Origin: Hydractinia symbiolongicarpus
Taxonomy: Eukaryota; Cnidaria; Hydrozoa; Anthoathecata; Hydractiniidae
Direction: 5' to 3'
NCBI RefSeq assembly: GCF_029227915.1
Contig: NC_079886.1
Location: 21,180,501 to 21,244,500 of the forward strand
Length of the DNA stretch: 64,000 bases
The translations under genes and the position numbers were made by a program. The notes beneath the pieces were generated by a model. That model saw only the letters and a program-made list of their open reading frames with translations. It made no database searches and was not told the DNA's origin. Shown in pieces: positions 45,401-57,590 of this stretch (positions within the stretch are counted from its first letter, which is position 1; each line of letters begins with the position of its first letter).

Positions 45401-48400
45401 GTTTAAATTTAATAGTTAATAACAGGCAATAGATAAATGATTACTGTTATTTTTTTGTTATAGAAACTTGAGCCAGAGTTATCACAAAAAATAGCTAAAA
45501 ATCAAACCATGTTGTATCGGTGTATTTCGTTCTTGGTTTTGGCATTGATTTACGTTGCTGCTATATCAAATTTAGTAGGTTTAGTATTGTTTTTTTTTGC
45601 AGTCTGCTTGCAGCACATAGTTTTCTTACTATGCAATAAGCTCTTATTAATTATGTGTTATTTTTCTAAGATTAGAACACCAAGAACACCTTTAACGTTT
45701 TTATGTCTAAAGCTAAATCAATAGGTCAAAAGTATCGAATCAGAAAGTTTTAATCATCATTCTCATCATCATTCTCGGCTTAACGTCCGTTTTCCATGCT
45801 AGCATGGGTTGGACGGGGTATATTAATGACCCTCTTCCAATCTGATCTAGACTGTGTTAGATCTAAACTCAACTTCCTCTCTATTAAGTCTGTCCTTATA
45901 ACCTCCTGCCAAGTCTTTCTCGGTCTGCCTCTGGGCTTTGCCCCAGGAACTATCAAATCTCTACACTTTCTTACCCAATTATCCTCCTCCATTCTTTCTA
46001 AGTGCCCCAGCCAATTCAATCTTCTTATCTGGATAACATCTTTAATTCTATGGATACTTAGCCTGCTTCTTAGCTGATCTGAACTCTTTCTGTCTCTCAG
46101 ACTGGCATTACACATCCACCTAACCATTCTCATATCATTCCTTTCTAAACGGTCAAGATCTTCCTGCTTCACTGCCCATGTCTCACTACCGTACAACATA
46201 ACACTTCTTACACAGGCCTCATACAACCTACCTTTTACCTCAATTGACAGAACTCTGCTAGTCAATAAAGGAAGTAACTCTCTAAACTTTTTCCAAGCAG
46301 AACCTATCCTGCAAGTAACACTTCTTCCAACACCCCCTTCACTGCCCAACATATCACCTAAGTAACAGAAGTTCTTAACTATCTCTAACGAGCCACTGTT
46401 GTACATCATTAAAGCTGGAAATACTTCATTCTCTATAATCTCACCTTTGCAACGCTTGCATACAAACTGTATGCCAGCTCTTAACCTTCCACTAATACTA
46501 CTGCACTTCTTATGTACCCAATGCTTGCAAGTCTGACAAAAAATTGAGTTACTACCAACCCCTTTCCTGCAAACTCCACAAGGCCACTTTCCAACTACAA
46601 GGTCACACTTGGCTGCAATGCTACTTATCATGACTTTAGACTTTGCTGTGTTTACCTTCAGCCCTTTCTCTTCTAGTCCTTTCTTCCACTTCTCAAACTT
46701 TTCAACTAATTCTTCCATCGACTCTGCTATGAGAACCAAATCATCTGCATACAATAACTCCCATGGACAACCTGTTCTGAACTCCATCGACAGCGCTTCT
46801 AAGACTAGAATAAACAACAAAGGACTAAGTACAGAACCCTGATGTACACCAACATTTACACTAAATTCATCACTAAGTGAATCGTTAATCCTGACACGAC
46901 TTCTAGCATTGCTGTACATAGACTGAACCATCGTTACTAGCCACTCATCCACACCTAATTTTCTCATAGCCCACCAAATAACTTTACGTGGCACTCTATC
47001 AAAAGCTTTCTCTAAATCTACAAAGGCAAAATAGAGATTCTTTCTCTTTCCTAAATACTTTTCCTGAAGCTGTCTGAGTAAAAATATTGCATCTGTAGTG
47101 CCACGCCCTGGAACAAAACCAAATTGCATCTTATCTATATCAATTCTTTCTCTAAGTAACTTATCAATCACTCTTTCAATAACTTTCATTACTTGATCAA
47201 CCAACTTCAAACCTCTATAGTTACCCCTTTCTAATGCATCACCCTTGCCCTTGAAACAATTCACTATTACACTCGACTGCCACTCACTCGGAATAGCACC
47301 ATCCTTTATAATCTGGTTAGCAAGACTTGTAATAAGCTCAACTCCAATATATCCAGATGCTTTTACCATCTCTGCAACAATACCTGATACTCCTGCAGCC
47401 TTGCCAATCTTCATTTTCCTAATAGCCTCCACTACCCATTCTGTCTTGATCTGCATGGCTGGCCCTTCTACGACATCATCATCAGACAAATTATCCTCGT
47501 CCCAATCAAACTCAGTGTTAAGCAACCTCTGATAATGATTCTTCCAAGCTACCCTTTTCTCCTCCTCTGTGCTAGCCAAAACACCTTCATCATTACGTAT
47601 ACACTTCTCACCTACAATATCTTGATTAGTCTTCTTCATTTGCTTTGCTATCTTGAATACCTCATTGCGCTGGTCTTCCCTTCTTAACACATCTGCAAAT
47701 CTGTTTCTCTCTGCTTCTGATTTTGCCTTATACACTGCTGTACGAGCCCGACGCTTAGCTTCTAAGTAAATATTTTTACTACCACCTGACTTCCACTCTT
47801 TCCAAAGTTTCCTCTTTTCCTTTATACACTGGTCAACCTCATTATTCCACCACCAGGTCTGTCTATGTCTAGCTGGTCCTTTCGTCCACCCACAGGTATC
47901 ATCAGAAGCTTCTAGAAGACAATTCTTCAAAGTAGTCCAAGTACTTTCAACATTGTCACTATCACATTGACTATTGTAGGCTAACTGCTGAACTTTTGCA
48001 CTAAATTGTCTTGCTACAATCTCTTCCTTCAGCTTCCAGACTTTCGACGGGGCCTGTACTTTCTCTTGGCTTCTCTGACACTCTTCAAGATAATATCACA
48101 AACCAGCAACCTATGCTGGGAAACACACTCTTCCCCCGATATAACTTTCACGTCCTTCACCACTTTCTTGTCTGACTTTCTAACCAAAAAGTAATCTATC
48201 TGTGTCTTACAACCACCTGACTCATATGTTATCAGCCTACTCTGTCTCTTACTGAATGATGTGTTGCAAACCACCATGTCCGTTGCCATTCCAAACTCAA
48301 GCAATCTCTCCCCTTCCTTATTTCTGCTCCCAAATCCATAGCCTCCATGCACACCTCTATAACCTTCAGATGACTTCCCAACATGACCATTAAAGTCGCC

Positions 48401-51400
48401 GCCCACCATGACAAGTTCAGTGTCTCCAAACTTTGATGTGACTGCTATTAACTCATCATAAAACTTATCTTTATCTTCCTCACTGAGTCCACACTGTGGA
48501 GCATAAACTGACAGAAAAGTGACAATCCTATTACCTATCAAAAACTTTATCACTATAATACGACTATTAACACGCATAACATCTATTACTTTTTCTACCC
48601 ACTTCTCTGCAACGAATATGCCAACTCCTCCATATCCATCACTATTACCAATCCAAAAAAGCTTATACCTTGCCCTCCTACCTTCCACAAATCTCACTGA
48701 AGCTCCTCTCCACCTAACTTCCTGAACACAACACATATCAACAGATCTACGTTCTAACATTTCAACTACTTCACCTGCTCTACCTCTCAGAGTACCAACA
48801 TTACACTAGCCATCCTCAACCTAGTGTTATCTACCTCGTGATGCGATAGCTGGGTAACGGTCTGACGATGCTCACATCTGACATCTGTCCTACCGTGCGC
48901 GACACCTTCACTCCTTAGAGTTCCAGCCCCGTTTACGCAGTTTGTCTGATTAACTATTTTTAAGGCCATTAATAAAGAGTTTTGGCATTGTTTTACGGCT
49001 GGATGCCCTTCCTAGCGCCAACCGTTCACAGACCGGACTGGGTGTTTTTTAAAGTGACACCATCACTATGTGGCATTTCATGGGACTTCCACAATCGCCC
49101 CTTTAAACTAAGGTATGGTGGAGGACGTTCAACTCCTCTCTTGTCTCTTAAGGAGACCCTTCACCCTTAATATTGATTGTATTGGTTTGTCGCTTAAAAT
49201 TTAAAAAATTGTTCAAGTATTTTCTGTCTGTCCTTGTAAAATGGTTGAAAGAAAAAAAAAAAAAAATTTCTCTTTTTATCAGCCTTATTGACACTGCTTC
49301 TTACAACCTTGTCGCTAGTAAATCTTTAGAAAAAATCCTGGTTTCCACAAACCGAAACAAAATAGCTATCAGTAAATAAATACATTATATAAACTGTTTT
49401 ATCTATCTCTTATGTTAAATATTAATCTTGGTCATCGTATCGTCCTCGCAAGCTCGGTCTATACTTTTGACCTAGCCTAATATTTCTTGTTATAGATAGA
49501 CAAAACAGTTTATGTTATACTAGCATAGAGATATGTTTAGTGATAACGTTTAAGTGATAAGATTAAGCTTTTAACATTAAGGGTTCTTATAGGTAGGATT
49601 CGAAGTGTCAGATTTTATTTGTACAGTAGACAGGAAGCTTTACATAAAAATTTGTTCATTTTGATAATTTATTAAATATTTCAGAGGTCTTTTGTAAAAA
49701 CGACAGTTTATTTTGTATTTTGTATTTTTCGTTTCATTTTAGTTTTTATGTAATGTAGACGAAAGAGCAATCAAGGACTGTCAAGTTAAAAATGAAAGTT
49801 ATTTGCAAAATTATATTCAACCTGATATTAACAAAAATTGTATATACCCACAGGTATGTTCAATTAGATATTTTATCTTAAGTGACAAAAATTTGTCCTT
49901 GTTCAGGAATTTATACAAAGTAAAAGTTATGGTGTTTAAAATCATGCAGCACGTATTTTTATTTTTGTTTTATAGTATGTCTCTTTCTCTGTCTTCATGG
50001 CTATGATCACAGGTGCTGTATTTTTAAATTTCCTCTCCATCCTGAAGACTATTATCCTATGTATTATGGCTTTGCTGTATATATTATTGGTGGCTTTAAA
50101 ATATAAAACGCTTTTTGATTGGCATGATTCTGTTCTGTTTTGTCGGTAAGTTTAGTTAGATAATTGGATGATTTTATTTGATTGTAGTACTAACATTTTT
50201 TTAGTTAATCAGTTTTTTTAAAATGCTGCAGCCAGAAATATACAAAATAGAAGAAAGTATTTACAGGACGGAAATAATTTTAACAAGCTAGTGATAAAAT
50301 ATTTGTGTATGTTTGGAATAAAATTATGTACAAGTCTTGGTGGGAATACTTGTAGCAAAACGAAGAATAAGTTATTAATAACTACTCAAATTGCATTTGC
50401 TTAAAAATATTTTTACGTTGCTAAAATAATTTGGTTTTACCACTAGATGGTAACTCTAAAAACCACAGCAATAATATTTTAAATGCAGCATAAATATAAC
50501 TAGTCATATTGCTATGTTTTTCTTTGCTAACTTTGCATCAATTGTTTGCATGTTAGGAGAGATCATGATCAGCATGTACCTTTATATATTGAAACTGTCA
50601 CCATGACAATTTATCTACTGTTTGGACTTGTTGCCTATGGTTACATGGTAAGTAGTTTCGGACTTAAATTTGTACTTTCTAAAGACTTTCTTCCGTTTTA
50701 ACCATCCACCAAAATTTATCTATATGAATTTTTAACAAGTTTTTCAAACAAGAAAATATGTTTACGCTATAGTAACGAGAACATGTTCTTGTTATGTCTT
50801 TGCAGTTGTTTGAGGTTTTGCCTAATTGTTTTGAAACTTTTTAAGACACCTGTTTCGTTTTGGGACAGCTGAAGTTTTGGTGAGATGACACCATGACAGC
50901 CCTGCCTATGTCAACATTTGTGAAACGTTGCTTAATAATTCTCACATTCTGTACTAGTTTTATGCATTAATTGATCCTGATATGTGTGTATTTTTTTGTA
51001 GCATGAAAATATTTCCAGACTTGATTTCTTGTGGAAAGCACAAGCAACTCAAGAACGTGATGAAATGGAAGATAAAAGAAAATATAATAAAAAACTTTTA
51101 CACAATATATTACCTATTCATGTGGCTGAACATTTTCTTCAACACAAAAACGAGGTAAGACTGGCTCAGCGAACAACAATACAGGTTGTGTTGTTGTTCG
51201 TTGCTGCAATAAATGTTTATTTTTGTAAATATGTACCTAACATTTGAATTAGCACCCAATCTAGTTAAGGAGATCATATAATTTAAGTATGGAATCTCAG
51301 TATGCATACATAATTATATGTGGGAAAGAAATTATCAGCATTTTCCACTTTTTTATCTCCTTAGCTTATTTTGTTCACAACTGTGTGCATTATACAAAAT

Positions 51401-54400
51401 AGTTTTCAAACATTTTCAAGTATTTTTGTTTTGAAATTTATATTTTCTGTAAACATGGAGTAACGATGAAAAAACTCAAACAAAAATAATGAACGAATAA
51501 ATTAAATAGTAAGAATGAGAGGACTGTTTGAAATTCTGCACAGATTCGAATTTATCTTTTTCCTTGTGAAAAAATAAAGATTCTGACAAATTTCATGAAA
51601 ATTTTTGTTGTTTAAAAATATTTCAGTCACTTGGAGAAAATTAGTCACAATTGGCCCACAAAATTTTGTCTGATAAAATATTGGGATTTTTTTTTACGAT
51701 AGAGGCAGAATTTACCTAGCATTTGGTTAAGAGTAGGACCTAGTGCGTTCCAGTACGTTTAAACACTTTTTATCACGCCTCTAATAAAAAAATTTGAAAA
51801 TGTTAGTGGAAAAGACATCTATTTTTGCTTGCATATCCAGTTTGCACCAAATCACCTTTGCTTTTAACGTAAGAACAATCTCAAAACAGTTTTTCTTTTT
51901 TAAAAAAAACAATTTATCATTATCTGATTTGATGTAAATTATATAATTATATAGAATCTTTATTTTCAGGACTTATACGCTCAAGCTTGTTCCAGTGTTG
52001 CTGTGATGTTTTCCAACATATGCAATTTTTCCGATTTCTATCTGGAATTAGAAGCTACTGGTGATGGTTTAGAATGTTTGCGTGTGTTGAATCAAATCAT
52101 CGTCGACTTTGATAATGTGAGATCTCCAACCTTTTTTACATGACTTAATTTGTGTGACATTTTGATGTATGACCGTGTCATATAATTATGTTATTTTAAA
52201 TGTGTTTTGAAGATCATTCAATTTTGGTGGTGGCTGTTTCTAGCCACCGTGCAGTATAATGCTATCTGCGTTTACGTCATCTATTAAATTAAGAGATAAA
52301 ACTGCTTAATGGATCATTGATAAAAATAGCTAAAAATAAAATAAAACACATTTCCTGATTTAAAAGTGGCTCAGGTTAACTTTTAGGTCAGATCTGTTAA
52401 TTTAAATTTAAGGTTTTTACCCAAACGTTATTAAAGAGAGGATGATTTTGAACTGGAGTCATTTTTAATGCAGTATGCATGTAAAACAATAATAATATTT
52501 CTGTCTCAGTATTTTGAGTTGTAAAAACCCTCAAATCAATTTTCGTATTTATTTTTTTTAAATTTTTGAGGGTGGTTGTAGGAGAGAACATACGTGTACT
52601 CTTCATGAAAAAAGTGTTGTGAATAACAAATTTGTTATTAGAAACACGAGGCTGTGGTCCGTTCAACTGTTAACTTGTCGTTATTGGTAAAATTTAAAAA
52701 GTGAATTAATAAAATGGAGAAGATCTTGCTAAAAGTCTTTTTAAGGATGCAAAATGGCTCAACCTTCTTTGATTTTTCAACTTTCGTGTTAAAAACATAT
52801 ATACAGTATAAGCACAAATCAAAAGAAATGCCGGGCAGTTCATTTGTATTCTCACTGCAGCGTATTAAGACCATCAAATATGATGTTTACATAAAAATGA
52901 CGTTTTCTTCTTTCAGTTGTTACAAGACAAAAAATTCAAATCCATCGAGAAAATCAAAACAATCGGTGAAACTTATATGGCAGCTTCTGGTTTGAATCTT
53001 CAATCGGTTGTTAGCGTAAGATAGCTGTTCTGTTTTGTGTTTAATAAAAAATTATTTTTATATCATTGTTGTGGTTGGTGTCTATTTAAAAGGTTGAATC
53101 CTTGAAGTTTGAATTTTGCTTTCACTAAAGTCGATATTTTACCATTTAGGAAGAACTTCAAACTTATGATCATGTTGAAGAAATTGCAGCTTTCACTATG
53201 GCTATGAATGAAACATTAGATGCAATGAACCAAAATGCTTTCAATAACTTTAAACTGAAAACAGGTTAGTACTAGTCACTTTAATACCTTTTCCTTAATT
53301 CCTGTACAACAAATCAAATATGAATTCTGTGGGACAATATCGTTTTGTGAAACCCCTATTCAGCAAAACCCTCCAATATTTCTAGCATTGTAGGCGTGGG
53401 CATTACCAACGTCTGTCGTTCAATGTGTTTTCTTTTTGATCTGGTGCAGAAGAAGTTCAAGTACAATTGTAAAATTGTTTAGAATTTTCAAGTGGCTTAT
53501 TATTGGAGGAAAACGATTGAAAACCTGTGAAATAGAAAAATAATTCCTTAAAATTAATGTTCGCTAATTTCACGAGTTTTTGTCAATTTATTGTAATTTT
53601 TTTATAAAATTATCGGTAAACTCGCTATTTACGAAAGTCTCTCTGGATCTGTGAATATCAAATTTAATATTCTTTCTTTTATACCCTCTAAATGACAGCC
53701 CTTGAAAACGGTATTAAATGAGAAATAAAAATGTAAACAAATTCTTTTTTTGCGAAATTCGCGAAAATAAATTCTCGCAAAAATTAATTCCCTAAGATGT
53801 AAACACAGGAAAGTGTTACGAACAACAATTAATTCTACTTAAACTGTCGGATCTAACTGTTATGTAAACCCTAGGTTGAAACCTTAAACTTTACGTAAAC
53901 CCTAGGTTTGAACTTCGGACCTGTGGTAGCTGGTGTAATTGGCGCGAAAAAGCCTCAGTATGACATTTGGGGAGACACTGTGAATGTGGCAAGTCGAATG
54001 TACAGTACTGGTAAACCCAACTGTATACAGGTAAGTTTTATTTGTGCTTTTAAATGTAAACAAACTAAATTGTCTACTTTGTACGGAAAGTCAACAAGGT
54101 TAAGACAATTTGCAGGTCGAAAAATTGGTTATAATGTTAGGTGACAGAACAAGCTAGTAATTTAATGGAAATTTTGTGTCTCTTATGTAGTTGTATGGTG
54201 CTACTATTTTTGATTGTTTAGATGTTATCATTTAATGAATTAGGATGAAGTTTTCGAGCAAAATATCTGCAATTTTTTTGTCGTAAAAATAGAGTGATTG
54301 CATAGGATGTGTCGTGTCTAGTAGTCATAAATATAAACACACTCCTTCCCTGACATGAACTTTAAAATTAAATTTTAATTGCACGTTTTTCAAAGTACAT

Positions 54401-54916
54401 AAATGAGCAATTGTATGGATTCAAAGAAAGTTTCCGGATTCATGTAAAAACGTAATAAATTGAAAACGATGATAAAAACGTAATATTTTTTTTAAAATTA
54501 TTACCTTCGTATTATATCGAATTAAATATTATATTGCTTGAATCCGTATAAGTACGGATTCAAGTAATTATTACAAAGTTAAACGAATCCCAGAAAACAT
54601 TTTTAGAAGCTTGTCCTTTTTTATTTTTTGATCATTTTTATGTTAAATCCGTATAAATTTGCAGAATTTAGTGTAAGTCAATCTGTATGAATTTCTATTT
54701 TTAGTAACTTGACTCATGAATTCGGATAAATTTTTCTCAATTGTAAATGCAGTATTAGTTTTAACATAAACATTTTTTTTTTATTTAAAGGTGACACAAA
54801 GTATTTACAATCTTCTTTCGAAACGAGGCTACATATTCGAGTGTCGGGGCCTCGTTCCTGTGAAAGGAAAGGGAAAGATGGTAACCTATTGGTTGAAAGG
54901 AAAAGAAGGGGTGTGA
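33474..54916 (+). CDS. Transmembrane adenylyl cyclase, ADCY9-like, 22 exons
   Basis: Converts ATP to cAMP at the plasma membrane. Exons: 33474-34232, 34443-34592, 34713-34837, 41484-41595, 42374-42501, 42926-43084, 43309-43477, 43686-43760, 44443-44489, 44686-44848, 45084-45181, 45294-45378, 45464-45574, 49743-49853, 49976-50145, 50557-50647, 51002-51154, 51970-52116, 52917-53015, 53150-53264, 53906-54030, 54791-54916 (3318 nt, 1105 aa). Layout: basic N-terminus, membrane set 1 from about residue 110, C1 domain, membrane set 2, C2 domain. C1 metal aspartates are D350 (FADIEGF) and D394 (GDCYYC). C2 nucleotide residues are K965 ([12 protein letters not shown]), D1042 (QYDIW), N1049 and R1053 (NVASRM), and a C-terminal lysine in VKGKGK. 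Class III membrane cyclase is certain; the ADCY9 assignment is an impression. Exon 1 ATG follows open codons, so a longer N-terminus is possible. Confidence 0.94.
35941..36161 (-). repeat. Copia 3' LTR (221 bp)
   Basis: Begins TGATACTAGG and ends TTCAGCA on the plus strand. It is about 95% identical to the LTR at 40394-40615. A purine-rich tract (minus-strand AGAAAGAAAATAGAGGGAGA) adjoins its inner border, as expected for plus-strand priming. Confidence 0.88.
36458..38160 (-). pseudogene. Copia reverse transcriptase and RNase H, broken
   Basis: RVT_2 begins around [20 protein letters not shown] (about 37860-37800). The active-site box reads HVDNFLW near 37375-37355, where YVDD is normal; the second Asp is Asn. 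A separate frame, 37101-36613, holds the RNase H-like tail ([30 protein letters not shown]). Multiple frame changes separate the pieces. Confidence 0.8.
38467..39492 (-). pseudogene. Copia protease and partial integrase
   Basis: The aspartic-protease-like frame 39492-39010 has [13 protein letters not shown], where the active-site D-S/T-G appears as DCG. Next comes a zinc-binding region (HCQFCQP ... [10 protein letters not shown], 39037-38822). The frame then jumps to the last catalytic stretch ([20 protein letters not shown], 38892-38467). The part normally carrying the first two catalytic Asp residues is missing, so integrase is deleted in its core. Confidence 0.8.
39877..40368 (-). pseudogene. 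Copia Gag N-terminal part
   Basis: Starts [20 protein letters not shown] and contains the copia Gag pattern around [20 protein letters not shown]. The frame is closed by TAG after AMVL and reopens in the same frame through the nucleic-acid-binding region with its CCHC knuckle (39620-39570). Gag packages element RNA into particles; this copy cannot make the full product. Confidence 0.85.
40394..40615 (-). repeat. Copia 5' LTR (222 bp)
   Basis: Begins TGTTAACTAGG and ends GATCAACA on the plus strand. Read on the minus strand it is followed by A, then the TGGTAGCAGAG primer-binding site. It differs from the other LTR at roughly ten positions, so insertion is not very recent. Confidence 0.88.
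43975..44215 (+). mobile_element. Second tRNA-derived SINE type
   Basis: The head has A-box-like TGGTAGAGCGTT and B-box-like GGTTCAGACC, followed by 'cgagtcatgcctgagactataaaag'-like body sequence. It ends in an AT-rich tail with (TAA)-like repeats near 44195-44205. Different body from the SINE at 1.4 and 30.2 kb. Located in a cyclase intron, sense orientation. Confidence 0.55.
45780..48060 (-). pseudogene. LINE reverse transcriptase with PHD-like zinc finger
   Basis: Copies the element RNA at the nicked target. Palm motifs are intact, including YADD near 46740. After the helix ending SKVMIS there is a zinc-binding module of about 50 residues: [18 protein letters not shown], then HWVHKKC and CKRC (46590-46450). 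The Cys4-His-Cys3 spacing is like PHD or RING-like fingers. The later frame continues with FCYLGDMLG. The frame itself has no stops over more than 700 codons. The endonuclease in front is one base out of register. Confidence 0.85.
48029..48969 (-). pseudogene. LINE N-terminus and APE-type endonuclease
   Basis: The start frame ([16 protein letters not shown], from 48969) runs to MAS near 48804, where the frame shifts. The endonuclease domain proper then reads [19 protein letters not shown] onward and stays open to 48029. Catalytic-type motifs are present: the Glu of QEVRW and the Asp/Asn of GGDFNGHVG. The usual SDH near the end is SQH, a variant I recall from relatives of this element. It nicks target DNA in functional copies. 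Confidence 0.8.
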
Positions 54917-57590
54917 CGACGAAGCCATAAGCTGACAAGATTAATGATAAACGGTGGTTGTTCTCTGAGTACGCACTTCTCCACGTCATATGTTTACGCA
55001 TTATTCCCTTCTCGATGTTTTGCGCTAAATGACGTCATGTTGATTTGATTTGTGCATGTGGCTATAATCGTCATTTTAAACAGGTTCTATGGCTGTCTCA
55101 TATCCTCGTTTAGTACAAACTTTAACGCAATGACGAATCGAACGAAGTAACTAGGCTCCGTGGAGGAAAACGTTAACTGGTTTCGTTGATTTTTTACATA
55201 ACGACGTTACCTGAACGACATAGTATCCAAAATATTTCCCTTCTCACCAACGCAATTTTTTTTAATATGTATTTTATAATCGCTCGATTGAATTTTTTTT
55301 TTATTTTCTGTATTTATTCACTTATTTGCATGTCTGCGTAGTTCTTAACCGTTTAGCTAAGCTACTGGTGCGTGATTGTGTATTTTTTTGTGTTTGTGTG
55401 TACTTTATATTCGTGTATATTTCGTTGTTTTTTGCGTCCGTGTCGATTTTAGAATATTTTTTAAAAATTAAATTTTGTTGTTACGTTGATTACTTTCGTG
55501 AAGTTCATCATGTTATATTTCAAGCACTCGTCTAAAGATTTGCCTTTGTTGACATAAAAATTGTTGGTAATTCGCCATTTCAAATAATGAGTTTTGGAAA
55601 TCAACTTCTGTGCTTCGGTGTCTACGCGTTACATAATGTAACGTAGTAGTTAGCAGCTGATTGATGCTTTTATGTAGCCACTTCGTTCTTTATTTTCACT
55701 TTTCAAAGCATATGAATACCTTTTTAAATTTCTGGGGATAATAAATGCTGAGAAGATTTCGGTAAACTTTGTCACAGGTTAGCTAATGTTTTCTTGTTTC
55801 ATGACGTAATTTCTCGTAAACATCTACGAACCCTCTGTTGTGGTGTGAATATGTTGTACAATATTTTTGTATAAAACGAATTACATACATCAATCTACAA
55901 TTGTTGTTAAAGTATTTGCTAAATTTTGTTTCCGGGGCACTGGAAAAGTGCACACTAAACGCCGGTCAAGTTTTTTGAACTTTCGCAATAATTATTGATG
56001 AACAAAAGATAAGCTAATAACGATTTACCAATCAATTTGGAACTTCAGGTTTTATAGTTCTTAGTTCATTAAATGTGTGAATTACTATGTCAATCAAGTT
56101 GAAGCAAAATTTTCACATTGAAGAAACTGAATCTTTAAAGAAAACCCTGGCAGAACTGGTGGATGTAACAAAACAAAAACCTGTCAAAATTAAATTTTGT
56201 CTACATCTGCTAAATGAAATTTAAAAGTTTTTGTTTGCACCTCTGATATTACCATATTATTGAATTCAAGGAAGGACAAATGCTACAACTAAAACTGCAG
56301 AGTGATTTGACATAAATATTAATGCTGAAGTCATCAAGTTTTCCAAAATACTACTTTTTTCCAAATGTTTTCGGATTTTTTTAATATTTTTAATTAATAT
56401 TTTTAAAATTTGTCTTAAATAAACTTTTCATATCTGCTCGTAAAAGGAAAAAAGCAAAAGTTTAAACTATTAAAACTCATTTAAAACAAAATTAATTATA
56501 TCATTAAAAAAATTGATTTTTAGGGGGCGTTTATTAGAGAAAGGCGTTATAAGAAGGAAGGGTAATCAGACGATTTACAGTGACTTTCTATGTCATGGGA
56601 ACGAGATTACTTCTTGCCATCTTTAAAACCAAATTTTTGCCACTTATTTTATTTTCGTTGTCAACTTTTCTTAGGACCACCATCCAATGTTCTGCATTAA
56701 GTGGAGAGAACTTAAAAAAACATTTAAAAATTATATTTGGTATTTATATTTTTTTAAAGTTATTACATTCAAATAAGTTAAAAAAATTATAAATAATAAG
56801 AAATACACGTCACTTAAATACATCATATATTACTGACTTAAAAAAGAACAAAAAAAACGCGTTGAATAGAATTCTAACTCATTGACAAAAAATAGAATCC
56901 AACACTGAGGATCCTAGTGTAGAAGCTAGCAAATTTTGTTTTTCACATCTACGCTGCTATATTTAAAAATGTAATGTAAGGCAAAATTTCCCTTTGAACT
57001 TGCAACTTTTACAAATGAAGATCATAAACCCTCTTATTGTAGTAACCAATAACTCTTCATAGAAATCATCCAATTTGAATCTTGTTTTGAAATAAAAAAT
57101 ATGCATGTTTTTAGTTTTAGACGAAAATTTAGACATTTCAGTATACCTTCTCAAAATTTATTTCTTTAGAACTGAAAACTGTTTTGTTATCAAAAAAACA
57201 AGGCTACTTGAAGAAAGACATTGTTCGACTGCGAAAGTCAGAGAGTAAGAGAAGGCCATCTTGATTTTTTTCTATTTTGTAAATTGATGAATTACACTTG
57301 CACAAAATATGTTTAATAAACCTGGAGACAAGATATAATGTATAATGGTTAAAATATTAAATACAAAACGTAGCATGTTAAAGTTAAAATTAAGAATTTT
57401 ATCTTCATAGCAGTCCCTGTGACAAATTAAGAGTTTGAATCAGCAATCACTGCTGTATAGCTACCATGTATAAAAACAACCCCGCACAACAAGACTTTTT
57501 CATTGTTAATTTAGCTTAAACTTTTCATAATAAAAGAAATTCACAATATATAAAAATTTTCAACTAAACACAATAAAAAAGGGAAAAAAT
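54917..57590. other. Cyclase 3' flank and intergenic
   Basis: Contains the 3' UTR of the cyclase and AT-rich sequence. Frames at 55326-55535, 56580-56792 and 56963-57154 lack domain or splice support. No gene recognised. Confidence 0.4.

Larger units (their letters stand above)
45752..49165 (-). mobile_element. RTE-like LINE with APE endonuclease, nearly intact
   Basis: Full-length-looking non-LTR retrotransposon in cyclase intron 13, antisense to it. The endonuclease frame 48760-48029 has [14 protein letters not shown] and SQHRLL. The reverse-transcriptase frame is 47930-45780 and is open further upstream to about 48060. It has [34 protein letters not shown] and [10 protein letters not shown]. 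Between the palm and the later region lies a Cys/His module. The C-terminal region has the usual [12 protein letters not shown] segment. The 3' end on the minus strand finishes in an ATGATGATGAGAATGATGATT tail. The coding sequence is broken by what look like two single-base frameshifts, near 48045 (endonuclease to RT) and near 48805 (start). The clade call is from general resemblance. Confidence 0.88.

Noticed and set aside
54714-55001. Minus-strand ORF over the cyclase last exon
   Set aside because: Shadow of the real exon 22 on the plus strand.
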